64,000 bases of DNA, taken from positions 1-64,000 of the forward strand of contig NZ_FPBO01000005.1 in the NCBI RefSeq assembly GCF_900116645.1, in the 5' to 3' direction. Below the pieces are notes generated by a model. The model was not told the DNA's origin. It did not search any database and saw only the letters and a program-made list of their open reading frames with translations. Below, piece after piece: positions 15,729 to 24,605 of the stretch. The DNA is from Pseudoduganella namucuonensis (GTDB lineage Bacteria; Pseudomonadota; Gammaproteobacteria; Burkholderiales; Burkholderiaceae_D). How positions within the stretch are numbered: the stretch's first letter is position 1; each line of letters opens with the position of its first letter. The translations under genes and the position numbers were made by a program.

Positions 15729-18700
15729 TTAAGGTTGGCCGCGGAACAGCTGCGCCGAGTAGGTGACGAGGGCGCGGTTGGGGTTCGAGAACGTGAGGTT
15801 CACGGTCACCGTTCCACCGGGCGCGAGCGGGTTGGCCAGGGCGACGTACGGCGCGCCGGCGGCGTCCACGCCCGTGGCGTTGTCGAGCACCAGGCCGTTG
15901 CTCAAGCCGTTCAGCCTGAGCGTCAGCGGACCGGTCAACGTCGAGCCCGTCGTGTTGGTGAGCGTCATCGCGCCGACATACTTGCCGGTGGCGCGGTTCA
16001 GGGTCGCGCCCTGTTGCGTCATCTTCACGCTGGCGCTCAGGTCGATCGGGCCGATGTTCACGGTCAGCGAGCGGGCTTGCTCGGTGTTGCCGGCCTGGTC
16101 CACGCTCCAGTAGCTCACGGTGTGGGTGCCCTTGGCGCTCAGCGCGACCGTGTTGCCGGTCTGCTGCGCGCCGCCGTCCACCGTGTAGTGGGTGGACGCG
16201 GCCGGCGAGCCGGCGTCCGCCGCCACGGCCAGTGCCAGCGACACGTTGCCCGAGTACCAGCCGTTCGCCGGCGCGGCGGGGCTGGCGGTGGCGACGGTGA
16301 CCGGCGCGCTGCGGTCGATGGTCACCGTGGCCGTGCGTGCCGGTTCGACGTTGCCCGCCTTGTCCACGCTCCAGTAGCTCAGCGTGTGGGTGCCCTCGGT
16401 GGTCAGCACCGCCGCGGCGCCGGTCTGCTGCGCGCCGCCGTTCACCTTGTAATAGGTGGCGGCCACGCCCGAACCGGTGTCGGTCGCGCTGAAGGCGACG
16501 GTGGTGTCCGCTTTCACCGGCGCGGCCGGCGCGTTGCTGGTGGTGGTCGGCGCCGTGGTGTCCGCGCCCTGCACCGTGCCGTGGAAGCGCACTTCGGCCA
16601 GGTTGCCGAACCAGTTGTTGCCGTTGACGACGCGGATGTAGCGGTAAGGGACGCCGCCGCTGACGGGCAGGGTCTGCCAGTCAGCCGTCGTGATCGCCGC
16701 CGCGGTCAGGGTGGTCCAGTTGGTGTTGTCGTTCGAACCCTGCACCACCGTGCCCTTGGCCCTGGCCGTCTGGTCTTGCCGCGCCGCCAGTTCCACGCCG
16801 GTCAGCGTGGCCTGGTTGCCGGCCTTGAAGTCGAACGTGATGTAGCTGCCGGTGCCGGCGTTGTTGCTGCCGGTGCGGTAGTCGGAGAACGTGCCCAGGT
16901 TGGAGTCGAACAGCGAGTTCGTGATCGACAGCGTGCTGGCCGCCGTGCGGTTCACGGTGGAGTCGATCAGGGTGGCGACGCTGGTCACGTTCTTGATCAC
17001 GTCCGCCTCGTCCACCAGGGTCAGCAGGGTGCCGTCGGTGGTGGCCGTGTTCGGGTAGCCCGCCTTGCCGGCCGCCGTCTTGTAGTTGATGGCGAAGGTC
17101 ACCGCGCCGGCCGCCACGCCCTGCGGCAAGGTGGCGGTGGCCGTGAAGTTGATGTTGTCGGTGGTGGCCACGGTGGCCGGCACGCCCTGGATGGTGGCGC
17201 TGACGGTGTTGATGGCTTCCTTGGCCGTGAACGCCACCTTCACCGTGTTGCCCGGCACGATGCGGTTGCGCAGCGCCTGCGTGGAGCTGAGCGACGCGGT
17301 CGAGATCATGTTGACCGATTCGACCGCGCCATACATCCTCAGCTCGGCCATGTTGCCGTACCAGGCGTTGCCGTTGACCACGCGGATATAGCGGTAGGGC
17401 GTGAGGCTGTTGATCTTCAGCGTCTGCCAGTCCGACGAGCCGTTGGACGCCGGGGAGATCGTGTCCCAGGTCGCGTTGTCGTTCGAGCCCTGCACCACGG
17501 TGCCGTTGATGCGGCTGGCGTACTGGTCCTGCCGGCCGATCACCTCGACGCGGTTCAGCGTGGCCAGCCCGCCGCCCTTGAAGTCGAACTCGATCCAGCC
17601 GCCGTTGCCCGAACCGTTGACGCGGAAATCGGTGAAGGTGCCGAGGTTGCTGTCGAGCAGCACGTTGGCCTGGCCCAGCACGTCGGTCTGGTTCCTGCCG
17701 CTGGAGTCGCTCAAGGTCGTCAGGCCGATCGGGTTGATCAGGCCGGTCTGGTCGGAAATGAACAGCGATGAACTGTCGGTGGTGAACAGGGTCGGTTCCG
17801 CGTCCACGCCCGCCGCCGTCTTGTAATTGATCACGAACTTGACGGTGCCCGCCGCCGCGCTGGCGTTGGCGACCCAGGTCGCGGTCCAGTTCAGGTTGTC
17901 GGAGGTGGTGACGGTGGCCGGCTGGCCCTGCACCATCACGTTGACGTTGTTGATCGCTTCCTTCGATTGGAACGTCACTTTCACCGTGTTGCCCGGAACG
18001 ATGCGCTTTTTCAGGCTCTGGTCGGAGCTGATGGACACGGCCGAGATCTTGTTGACGGTTTCATAGCGCTGGCCGAAGATGCGGAACTCGCCCACTTCCA
18101 GGATCGCGTAGGTCGGCGCCACCATTTGCAGCTTGAAGAAGCGGTAGCGCTGGTTCTTCTGGTCTTCCTGCACCGGCAGCGTCTGCATGTCGTCCGAGAC
18201 GACGGTCAGGCCTGGCGTCAGGCGGGTCCAGTTCTCGTTGTCGTTGGAGCCGAACATCGCCACGCCGCCGATCCGCTCGGGGAAGCTGGCGCGCACCTGC
18301 ATCTGGAAGGTCGACGCCGACGCCTTGAAATCCGGGCCGAAGTCCATGATATGCGCCAGATTGGGCGCGTAGGTGCCGGGCGCAGTGGACCAGGTGGTTG
18401 CCGCGTTGTCCAGCAACAGCGGCACTGCGGTGCCGAAGGTGGACGTGGTGAACATGTTCCTGTAATTCATGCTGCCATCGGCCAGCAGCGGCGTCAGTTC
18501 CTGCAAGCCAGTCACGGCGGTGGTCAATGCCGTCAGTTTTTGCTGGAACACCGCGTCGGTGGCGCTGCCTGCCGCATTGACGGCGTCCGCGTACGCCGCG
18601 TTGTATGTGTCCAGCGTCGCCGCCACGTACAGCGAATTGGGCTTGTAGGCGGCGATGATGGTGCCGATGGCGGTCTGGCGGTCGCCGGTCACCACGATCT

Positions 18701-20717
18701 TCACGACCTTGCTGGTGACGGTGGTGCCATCCGTCGTGGTGACCACGAAGGAATAGGTGCCCGACTGGGTCGGCAGCCACGAGAACGCGCCGGTGGCGGT
18801 GTCGAAGGTGGCGCCGGCCGGCAGGTTGTCGACCTGGTAGGTCAGCACGTCGGCGCCGGCGTCGGTGGCCGCGAAGCTGTGGTTGACGGCGGAGCTGGAG
18901 GTGGCATAGGTGACCAGGCTCAGGTCGGCGTCGCCCTCGGTGAACACGGGCGCGGTGAAGGTGCTGCCCGACACGTTGATGTGATCGAAATCGACCTGGG
19001 TGCCGGCGCCCTTGACGGTGAGGAACAGCACGTCGTACAGGCCGTGGTAGTTGTCGAGCGTGTAATTCACGTAGCGCCACTGGCCCTTGGTGTCCGGCAG
19101 CGCGACGGCTTCGTCGAACGCTTCCAGCGAGGCGATGCCGTTGGTGCGGATTTTGAAGGCGAAGGTTTTCGTCGAGTTGCCGTAGCCCACCACGGCCAGC
19201 TTGGCACCGGCCGCCGTGGTGTTGATGCGCAGGAAGGACGCGGTCTCGTCCCGCATGGCGGTGACGTCGCCGTCGAGCACCGTGTAGCGGTCTTCCACTT
19301 CGCGGTAAGGGTCGGTGATCGGCTTCATCAGCAGTTGCGCGCCTTCAGCCTCGGCTGCCGCTGGCATGAACAGCCAGTAGTCGCCGCCGCCGTCCACGCC
19401 GTCCCAGTTGTAGCTGGTGCGCATTGAGAACATATGGCTGAGGAAAGGCGCGCGCTGGGCGATATCGACGCCCTTCACGTACTTGTAGTAGTAGTACGGC
19501 TCCCACAGGCTGGAGAACATGCGTCCCCGGTAGCCGCTGGCGATTTCGCGGTACACCACGGTCGGCACGCCGTTGGCGTCGGTGTGCGAGGCGGTGGGGA
19601 CCCATGGCGGTTCATCGCCCACCATGTAGCGTGCGAAGTAGTCGGACGCGTCCAGGATGCGGTCGTTCAGGAATTCGTAGGGGCCGACCGCGTTGGGCGC
19701 GGTGGAGGCGGTGCCCTCGACCGGGTCGACCTTGGTGCCCTGGGCGTTCAGCAGGCGCGCCAGGATGCCGGCGTTGGTGATGTCGCCGCCGCCGTGGGCC
19801 TGGTCGCGGCCCATTTCAACGTGCTGCACCACCGGCGTCACGGCCTCGCCGGTCACGTCGTTCTTCTCGACCAGGCGGAACAGCGCCTTGATGGCGCCGT
19901 TCTGGCCCTGGTCCTCGGCCGTCTTGTTGACCGTGAACCATTCCACGCCCTCGTTGTAGCGCGCCCGGTTGCCGGTGAAGATATAGCCCGACATCGCGCC
20001 CAGCAGCGGATACAGGTGCTGGTTCATGAAGCGGTAGTTGGTGTGCTGGAAGGTCTCGATGACCGGATTGACCAGGTTGGTGGAGAACTTGGCGGTGTCG
20101 TCGTCGGTCCACGCCAGCGCCGCCGTCTGGCAGCTGGTGTAGCGCATGATCTCGGCGGCGGCCACCATGCGGGACAGCGGGATGCCGGTGTGGATGTGCG
20201 AGTCGACGAAATACACGTACTGCGCCGGGTCCATCTGCGCCCAGATGCGGATGATGCGCATGGCGTTGGCGCGGTAGGTCTCGTCGCCGGTGATGTAGTA
20301 GAGCAGGGCCTGGGTGTAGGCCTTCTGGCCGTCCGCGATGAATTTGGAATTGAATCCCTGGCTGCTGAAGGCCAGGCTGCCCGGCTTGGTGGGGTCCGAG
20401 CCCTGGTTGCTGGAATTGATGGTCTTCGACGCGTTGCCCGACAGCAGCATGGCGTTGAAGTGCGTGTTCCACGGTTCCTTTTGCGCCAGCACCTGGGCCC
20501 GCACGTTTTCCAGCATTTCCTTGGTCAGGCCGACGCCGGGGTGCTTGAAGCCGCTCGCGTCGATGGTCTCGTAAATGGTCGGCTGATACGCGGTGGCCAG
20601 CGTCTCGATGGTGTCGGCGGCCGTCGCGGCGTGCGGCAGCAGCGTTCCGATGATGCCGATCGAAAACAGCATGGCCGCGATGCGCGTGGGCTTGATGCGA
20701 AATCCAATTCTTTTCAT
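15729..20717 (-). CDS. giant modular alginate-lyase-like protein with three discoidin domains
   Basis: This 1662-residue secreted protein has a signal peptide (about 1-33) and an alginate-lyase-like alpha/alpha catalytic domain (about 55-420; VGLTKEMLENVRAQVLAQ, NYRFMNQHLYPLLGAMSGY, EMGRDQAHGGG). A carbohydrate-binding-like sandwich (about 480-590), a putative-Ig segment (about 600-680) and a helical linker (about 685-745) follow. Three F5/8-type C (discoidin) domains (about 749-886, 992-1131, 1242-1381) are separated by two near-identical linkers beginning VN-IS--S-SS and containing RIVPGNTVKV. Two OmpL47-like repeats (about 1386-1556; THTLSYWSVDKAGN, THTVSYWSVDQAGN) and a C-terminal beta-domain end it. 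It probably degrades uronate polymers while the discoidin domains bind glycans. A LacI-type operator lies 53 bp upstream. Confidence 0.85.
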   Translation of the reverse strand: MKRIGFRIKPTRIAAMLFSIGIIGTLLPHAATAADTIETLATAYQPTIYETIDASGFKHPGVGLTKEMLENVRAQVLAQKEPWNTHFNAMLLSGNASKTINSSNQGSDPTKPGSLAFSSQGFNSKFIADGQKAYTQALLYYITGDETYRANAMRIIRIWAQMDPAQYVYFVDSHIHTGIPLSRMVAAAEIMRYTSCQTAALAWTDDDTAKFSTNLVNPVIETFQHTNYRFMNQHLYPLLGAMSGYIFTGNRARYNEGVEWFTVNKTAEDQGQNGAIKALFRLVEKNDVTGEAVTPVVQHVEMGRDQAHGGGDITNAGILARLLNAQGTKVDPVEGTASTAPNAVGPYEFLNDRILDASDYFARYMVGDEPPWVPTASHTDANGVPTVVYREIASGYRGRMFSSLWEPYYYYKYVKGVDIAQRAPFLSHMFSMRTSYNWDGVDGGGDYWLFMPAAAEAEGAQLLMKPITDPYREVEDRYTVLDGDVTAMRDETASFLRINTTAAGAKLAVVGYGNSTKTFAFKIRTNGIASLEAFDEAVALPDTKGQWRYVNYTLDNYHGLYDVLFLTVKGAGTQVDFDHINVSGSTFTAPVFTEGDADLSLVTYATSSSAVNHSFAATDAGADVLTYQVDNLPAGATFDTATGAFSWLPTQSGTYSFVVTTTDGTTVTSKVVKIVVTGDRQTAIGTIIAAYKPNSLYVAATLDTYNAAYADAVNAAGSATDAVFQQKLTALTTAVTGLQELTPLLADGSMNYRNMFTTSTFGTAVPLLLDNAATTWSTAPGTYAPNLAHIMDFGPDFKASASTFQMQVRASFPERIGGVAMFGSNDNENWTRLTPGLTVVSDDMQTLPVQEDQKNQRYRFFKLQMVAPTYAILEVGEFRIFGQRYETVNKISAVSISSDQSLKKRIVPGNTVKVTFQSKEAINNVNVMVQGQPATVTTSDNLNWTATWVANASAAAGTVKFVINYKTAAGVDAEPTLFTTDSSSLFISDQTGLINPIGLTTLSDSSGRNQTDVLGQANVLLDSNLGTFTDFRVNGSGNGGWIEFDFKGGGLATLNRVEVIGRQDQYASRINGTVVQGSNDNATWDTISPASNGSSDWQTLKINSLTPYRYIRVVNGNAWYGNMAELRMYGAVESVNMISTASLSSTQALRNRIVPGNTVKVAFTAKEAINTVSATIQGVPATVATTDNINFTATATLPQGVAAGAVTFAINYKTAAGKAGYPNTATTDGTLLTLVDEADVIKNVTSVATLIDSTVNRTAASTLSITNSLFDSNLGTFSDYRTGSNNAGTGSYITFDFKAGNQATLTGVELAARQDQTARAKGTVVQGSNDNTNWTTLTAAAITTADWQTLPVSGGVPYRYIRVVNGNNWFGNLAEVRFHGTVQGADTTAPTTTSNAPAAPVKADTTVAFSATDTGSGVAATYYKVNGGAQQTGAAAVLTTEGTHTLSYWSVDKAGNVEPARTATVTIDRSAPVTVATASPAAPANGWYSGNVSLALAVAADAGSPAASTHYTVDGGAQQTGNTVALSAKGTHTVSYWSVDQAGNTEQARSLTVNIGPIDLSASVKMTQQGATLNRATGKYVGAMTLTNTTGSTLTGPLTLRLNGLSNGLVLDNATGVDAAGAPYVALANPLAPGGTVTVNLTFSNPNRALVTYSAQLFRGQP

Positions 20718-20769
20718 GTGTTCCCCAGTCTCTTTTTTTAGGTTGTTGTGAACTTGTCGAGGGCGCTTG

Positions 20770-20783
20770 TGTTATCGATAACA
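20770..20783. promoter_or_regulatory. LacI-type operator upstream of the giant lyase
   Basis: TGTTATCGATAACA is an exact match to the locus consensus and a perfect palindrome. It ends 53 bp before the minus-strand ATG at 20717, a normal position for repression. Confidence 0.85.
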
Positions 20784-20847
20784 AGTATCGGCAAAAAAAA
20801 ACACGTTTTTCACACAAGGCGCCCGGCCCGGCTCGATCGGCATTCGC

Positions 20848-20862
20848 GGTACCCGGGGTACC
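20848..20862. repeat. short palindrome in the lyase upstream region
   Basis: GGTACC-CGG-GGTACC lies midway between the two LacI-type operators in the 377-bp non-coding stretch 20718-21094. Apart from these three palindromes I see no gene in that stretch. Confidence 0.5.
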
Positions 20863-20955
20863 TGCCGCATCGTCTCATCGGATTGACACCGATTCTAACC
20901 AAATGTTGCACATGTGACTTATGCCTTTTTTAGAGGCAAGTATCAATTGGGTGTA

Positions 20956-20969
20956 GGTTATCGATAACC
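20956..20969. promoter_or_regulatory. second LacI-type operator in the lyase upstream region
   Basis: GGTTATCGATAACC is a perfect palindrome with the consensus core. It is 186 bp from the first operator and is not next to any other start codon (the neighbouring gene ends at 21095). It may be an auxiliary operator for repressor looping. Confidence 0.7.
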
Positions 20970-21094
20970 GTGTGTCGAATTGATAAGCGTTTTCGGCGCC
21001 GGCGAGCGCGGGAGGGGGCGGCGGGGGGAAGGACGGGAGGCGAATGGGAGGCGGACGGGAGGCGCCGGGCCAGGGGCCCGGCGGTGGCGGCTCG

Positions 21095-21919
21095 TCAGAC
21101 GACGAGTATGCCCTGGAGGGAGGAGAAGCGGTCTTCGGCCGACCAACTGCCCTGCAGCCGTCCGTCCGCGCCGAATTCCAGCAGTTGGCGGCCCTTGCCG
21201 CCGTTGTCCGGGCCGTGGCCCTGCCAGTTCGCCACCAGCAGGCGGCCGTCGTGCAGCTGTTCGAAGCTGGCGTAGAAGAAGGGCGCCACCGCGCCCGGCA
21301 CCTCGCCCTCGGCGCCGAAGCGGCGCACGAGCTGGCCGCCGGCGTCGAACACCGCCGTGAAGGCGCCGTAGCCGGCCGACACCAGCGTGCCGCCGTCGGC
21401 GCGGCGCTCAGCCTTCCAGGCGTGCTCGAAGCCCGGCGCGGCGAAGCGGCGCACGTCGGCCAGGTCCGGCGTGGCTTCGAGGATGTGGTCGTTCATGCAC
21501 AGCAGGTAGGTGCCCTGGGGCGTGGTGCGCATCAGCCGCACGTAGTCGCCGTCGCGCCGCGCGGCGTGGACCAGGTTCAGCTTGCGGTCCAGCGTCAGCA
21601 CGTTGATGCCGCCCGTGCCGTCCAGGTTGTAGCCGGTGACCAGGGTGGCGCCGTCCGGCTGGCGGCATACCGCCGTCACGTCCGTCCAGCGCGCGCAGAC
21701 GTTGCCGATCGCGCCGGTGGCGACCTCCAGTTCGAAGAAGCCGCGGTCGTAGCCGACCAGCACGCGGCCGGCGTCCAGGCGCTGCATGTCGCGCGCCAGC
21801 GGGTAGTCGGCCAGGTCCACGGTCCACAGCACGCCTTCCTTGCCGGTGTCGACCAGGGATAGTTGCTGGCGGCCCTCGTCGATCGCCAGGAAACGGTGTT
21901 CTATTTTCATTTTCATCAT
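21095..21919 (-). CDS. cytoplasmic beta-propeller-like protein of unknown activity
   Basis: This 274-residue protein has no signal peptide and is built of repeated four-strand units (RFLAIDEGRQQLSLVDTGKE, GRVLVGYDRGFFELEVATG, TLVTGYNLDGTGGINVLTLD, TLVSAGYGAFTAVFDAGGQL, GRLLVANWQGHG), which suggests a WD40/YVTN-like propeller of five to six blades. The start MMKMKIEHRF at 21919 lies only 2 bp after the stop of the GH88 gene, so translation is probably coupled. Oligogalacturonate lyases (PL22) are also cytoplasmic propellers but are longer, and I do not see their metal-binding histidines, so the function is left open. It is the last gene of the symporter-GH88 operon. Confidence 0.65.
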   Translation of the reverse strand: MMKMKIEHRFLAIDEGRQQLSLVDTGKEGVLWTVDLADYPLARDMQRLDAGRVLVGYDRGFFELEVATGAIGNVCARWTDVTAVCRQPDGATLVTGYNLDGTGGINVLTLDRKLNLVHAARRDGDYVRLMRTTPQGTYLLCMNDHILEATPDLADVRRFAAPGFEHAWKAERRADGGTLVSAGYGAFTAVFDAGGQLVRRFGAEGEVPGAVAPFFYASFEQLHDGRLLVANWQGHGPDNGGKGRQLLEFGADGRLQGSWSAEDRFSSLQGILVV

Positions 21920-21921
21920 TT

Positions 21922-23133
21922 TCACCAGTACGGTTCCCAGGTGCGCGTCAGGCGCACCAGTGCTTCCAGATAAAAGTAGTCGCCCCAGATGCAGCTCTCG
22001 TCCACGCCGATGCCGTGGGGTTTGTGATAGACGGCGTGCTTCAGCAGGCCGCCGCCCGGCTGGGTGTCGTGGTTGGCGTAGCCCTCGGACAGCTCCAGCA
22101 CCGTGCCCAGCGCCGCGCGCTCGTACTCGGCGCGCAGCGGGTCCGCCAGCGGCAGGCTTTTCGCCAGTTCCAGCAGGCCGCAGGCGGCGATGGCCGCCGC
22201 CGAGCTGTCGCGCTCCTCGGCGCCGGAGGTGAACACCAGGTCCCAGTGGCAGACGCCGTCCTCGGGCAGCCGGTTCAGGTAATAGTTCGCCAGCACTTTC
22301 GATAGCGCTATCAGGCGGGTGTCGCCGTTGTGGCGGTAGACCAGCGGGAAGCCCGAGATGCCCCAGGCTTGGCCGCGGGCCCAGCACGAGTCGTCCGCGT
22401 GGCCCTGGTGCGTCTTGCCTTGCAGGGGGCGGCCGCTGGCCGGGTCGAAGAAGAAGGTGTGGAAGGTGGAGCCGTCCGGGCGCACGATGTGGCGGGCCGC
22501 CGCCTCGATGTGCGTGTCGGCGGCGTCGCGGAAGGCCGCTTCGCCGCTGTGTTCGCTGGCCCAGTACAACAGCGGCAGGTTCAGGTTGCAGTCGATGATC
22601 ATGCGGCCGCTCTGCGCCGGATCGCTCAGGTCGCCCCAGGCCTGGATGATGCCCGCGCGCGGCTGGTAGCGCTCCAGCAGCAGGCGCGCCGCGCCCATGG
22701 CCGCCTCGGCGGCCAGCGGGTCGCCGGTCAGCTTGTGGCCTGCCACGCAGGACAGGCTGTAGAGGAAACCCAGGTCGTGGTGGTTGGTGTTCTGGCGCGC
22801 CAGCTGGCGCGTGTGGAAGCTGCGCACGTGGATGTCGGCCGCGTCGCGGTAGCGCGGCGCGCCGGTCAGCTCGTAGGCCAGCCACAGCATGCCGGTCCAG
22901 AAGCCATTGGTCCACTCGACGTTGCCCATGGCGGGGTAGACCGACGCGACGCTCGACGGCGCCGGGAAACCGGCGCCGAAATGCGCCAGGTTGCGGTCGA
23001 TGGCGGCCAGCGCGTGGGCGATGGCGCCCTCGAGCGCGGCGTGGTCGACCTGTGCGGCGCGGCCGGCCCAGCGCCGGCGCGCCGGCGAGTCGGCCAAGGG
23101 CTCGATTGCCGCGTGGTTGAGTGGGGCGGACAT
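21922..23133 (-). CDS. GH88 unsaturated glucuronyl hydrolase
   Basis: This 403-residue protein has the standard family length and no signal peptide, so it is cytoplasmic. It shows the (alpha/alpha)6 barrel signatures NVEWTNGFWTGMLWLAYE, NHHDLGFLYS (D120) and MIIDCNLNLPLLYW (D181). The two aspartates correspond to the catalytic pair (D88/D149) of Bacillus unsaturated glucuronyl hydrolase. HADDSCWARGQAWGISGF is also typical of GH88. The enzyme hydrates and releases the 4,5-unsaturated uronate left by lyases. The related GH105 (rhamnogalacturonyl) is the main alternative. The start at 23133 is supported by AAGGAG 8 bp upstream. It lies 22 bp after the symporter gene. Confidence 0.88.
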   Translation of the reverse strand: MSAPLNHAAIEPLADSPARRRWAGRAAQVDHAALEGAIAHALAAIDRNLAHFGAGFPAPSSVASVYPAMGNVEWTNGFWTGMLWLAYELTGAPRYRDAADIHVRSFHTRQLARQNTNHHDLGFLYSLSCVAGHKLTGDPLAAEAAMGAARLLLERYQPRAGIIQAWGDLSDPAQSGRMIIDCNLNLPLLYWASEHSGEAAFRDAADTHIEAAARHIVRPDGSTFHTFFFDPASGRPLQGKTHQGHADDSCWARGQAWGISGFPLVYRHNGDTRLIALSKVLANYYLNRLPEDGVCHWDLVFTSGAEERDSSAAAIAACGLLELAKSLPLADPLRAEYERAALGTVLELSEGYANHDTQPGGGLLKHAVYHKPHGIGVDESCIWGDYFYLEALVRLTRTWEPYW

Positions 23134-23155
23134 GCAAAACTCCTTGTAAAACGGT

Positions 23156-24427
23156 TTAATTGGTGGTGCCGGCGGCCTTGGCCAGGGGCGGATTCCCGGG
23201 CGCCTGGGAGCCGCCACGGGTGATTTCCGGCGGCGTCGGCGACAGCAGCCAGGCCGACAGCACCATGAAGACCGAGCCCAGCGCGGCCAGCGCCAGGTAG
23301 GTCGACGGGAAGCCGATCAGGTCGTAGCTCTTGCCGGCGATGGGCGACAGGATGGCCAGGCCCAGCGAATGGCCGAAGCTCACGCCGACCATGTACACGG
23401 TCGACGCCAGGCGGTTGTCGAAATGGCAGGCGATGTAGCGGAACACGGAGACCGCGAGGATGGGCAGTTCGACCGAGTGCAAGATCTTCATGGCCGAGAT
23501 GGACACGGGGCCGACCGCCAGGCCGGAGCCGGCGATCCGTATCATCATGATGGTGCCGGCCAGCAGCAGGCCGTTCTTGGCGCCGATGCGCTTGACCAGG
23601 ATGGGCGACAGGAACAGGCCGCCCGCCTCGATGAAGATCTGCAGCGAGTTCAGATAGCCGAACATCGCCGCGCCGGTCTGCGGATCGGGGAACATGGACG
23701 TGAAGTAGCTGGGGAATTGCTGGTCGAGCAACAGGTACAGGTTGGTGACGCCCAGGATGAACACCATGAAGCGCCAGAACTCCCGGTCGCGCAGCAGCGC
23801 GAGCGCCTCGCCCAGCGTGACCTTGTGCTGCTTTTCCAGGGAGGCGCCGGGGTCGGCCGCGCCGGTGCGCCAGAACATCAGCAGGGCCAGCATCAGCAGG
23901 CCGGCGCTGGAGGCCAGCGTGAAATTGATTTCCGGGGCGATGTTGTACAGGCGGCCGCTGAACAGCGCGGCGCTGGCGAAGCCGAGCGAGCCGAACATGC
24001 GCACCCGGCTGTATTCGAAGCCGTGGCGGCGGCCGATGCGGTCCACATAGGATTCGACGGCGTAGCTGCCGGCGATGAAGGTCACGCCCAGGTACAGGCC
24101 GCCGACGGCGGCGCCGACGATGATGTTGGCTTTCAGCAACGGGGCGTAGACGAACACGAAGAACAGGCCGCTCAGGGCGCACAGGGCGCCGACCACCCAC
24201 AGCAGGTGTTTGCGCTCGCCGATGCGGTCCGAGACGAAGCCGTACACCGGCTGCGAGCACATGGCGGCGATGAAGTTGGCGGAGAAGACGATGCCGGTTT
24301 CAGCCCCGGTCAGCTTGAGCGTGGTGCGCAGCCACAAGGCCAGCAGCGACACGCTCATCGCCTGGGCGAAGAAATAAATGAAGACGAAGGTGCACAGGAA
24401 CCGGTAATGTGATTGCTTGGCGGTCAT
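23156..24427 (-). CDS. MFS oligosaccharide:proton symporter, LacY/OHS-type
   Basis: This 423-residue protein has about 12 hydrophobic segments and begins YRFLCTFVFIYFFAQAMSVSLLALWL. It contains SANFIAAMCSQPVYGFVSDR and SRVRMFGSLGFASAALFSGRLYN, signatures of the oligosaccharide:H+ symporter family (LacY, RafB, CscB). It would carry oligosaccharides from periplasm to cytoplasm, where the next gene's GH88 acts. It is the first gene of a three-gene operon (symporter, GH88, propeller) with a LacI-type operator 56 bp upstream. Confidence 0.88.
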   Translation of the reverse strand: MTAKQSHYRFLCTFVFIYFFAQAMSVSLLALWLRTTLKLTGAETGIVFSANFIAAMCSQPVYGFVSDRIGERKHLLWVVGALCALSGLFFVFVYAPLLKANIIVGAAVGGLYLGVTFIAGSYAVESYVDRIGRRHGFEYSRVRMFGSLGFASAALFSGRLYNIAPEINFTLASSAGLLMLALLMFWRTGAADPGASLEKQHKVTLGEALALLRDREFWRFMVFILGVTNLYLLLDQQFPSYFTSMFPDPQTGAAMFGYLNSLQIFIEAGGLFLSPILVKRIGAKNGLLLAGTIMMIRIAGSGLAVGPVSISAMKILHSVELPILAVSVFRYIACHFDNRLASTVYMVGVSFGHSLGLAILSPIAGKSYDLIGFPSTYLALAALGSVFMVLSAWLLSPTPPEITRGGSQAPGNPPLAKAAGTTN

Positions 24428-24482
24428 GGCGTGGCCCGGGGAAAAGTCATTGCGTGGTCTCCAATATTTCTACAAGCGAATA

Positions 24483-24496
24483 TGTTATCGATAACT
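24483..24496. promoter_or_regulatory. LacI-type operator of the symporter-GH88-propeller operon
   Basis: TGTTATCGATAACT matches the consensus at 13 of 14 positions. It lies 56 bp upstream of the symporter ATG (24427) and just beyond the terminator of the preceding operon. Confidence 0.85.
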
Positions 24497-24525
24497 TATC
24501 GCACTGCGGCATGTCTGTCAAGAAT

Positions 24526-24564
24526 AAAAAAAAATCGTGGAGAGACGGAGCCGCCTCTCCACGA
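24526..24564 (-). terminator. Rho-independent terminator of the GH97-GH43 operon
   Basis: A perfect 10-bp stem (TCGTGGAGAG at 24535-24544 and its complement at 24555-24564) is followed on the minus strand by nine T residues (A-run 24526-24534). It isolates the GH97-GH43 operon from the downstream symporter operon. Confidence 0.9.
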
Positions 24565-24605
24565 CGAAAGACCGCACGGGACTAATCGCGCGGCCGGAGG
24601 GTGAA

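Noticed and set aside
14985..17771. 928-residue plus-strand open frame over the PEP-CTERM and lyase genes
   Set aside because: Arg/Gly/Val-rich shadow; the minus strand encodes signal peptide, sorting signal and discoidin domains.
21064..21082. GCCGGGCC-AGG-GGCCCGGC hairpin after the propeller gene as a terminator
   Set aside because: The stem is perfect, but no T-run follows on either strand and the flanks are G-rich, so a terminator call is not supported.
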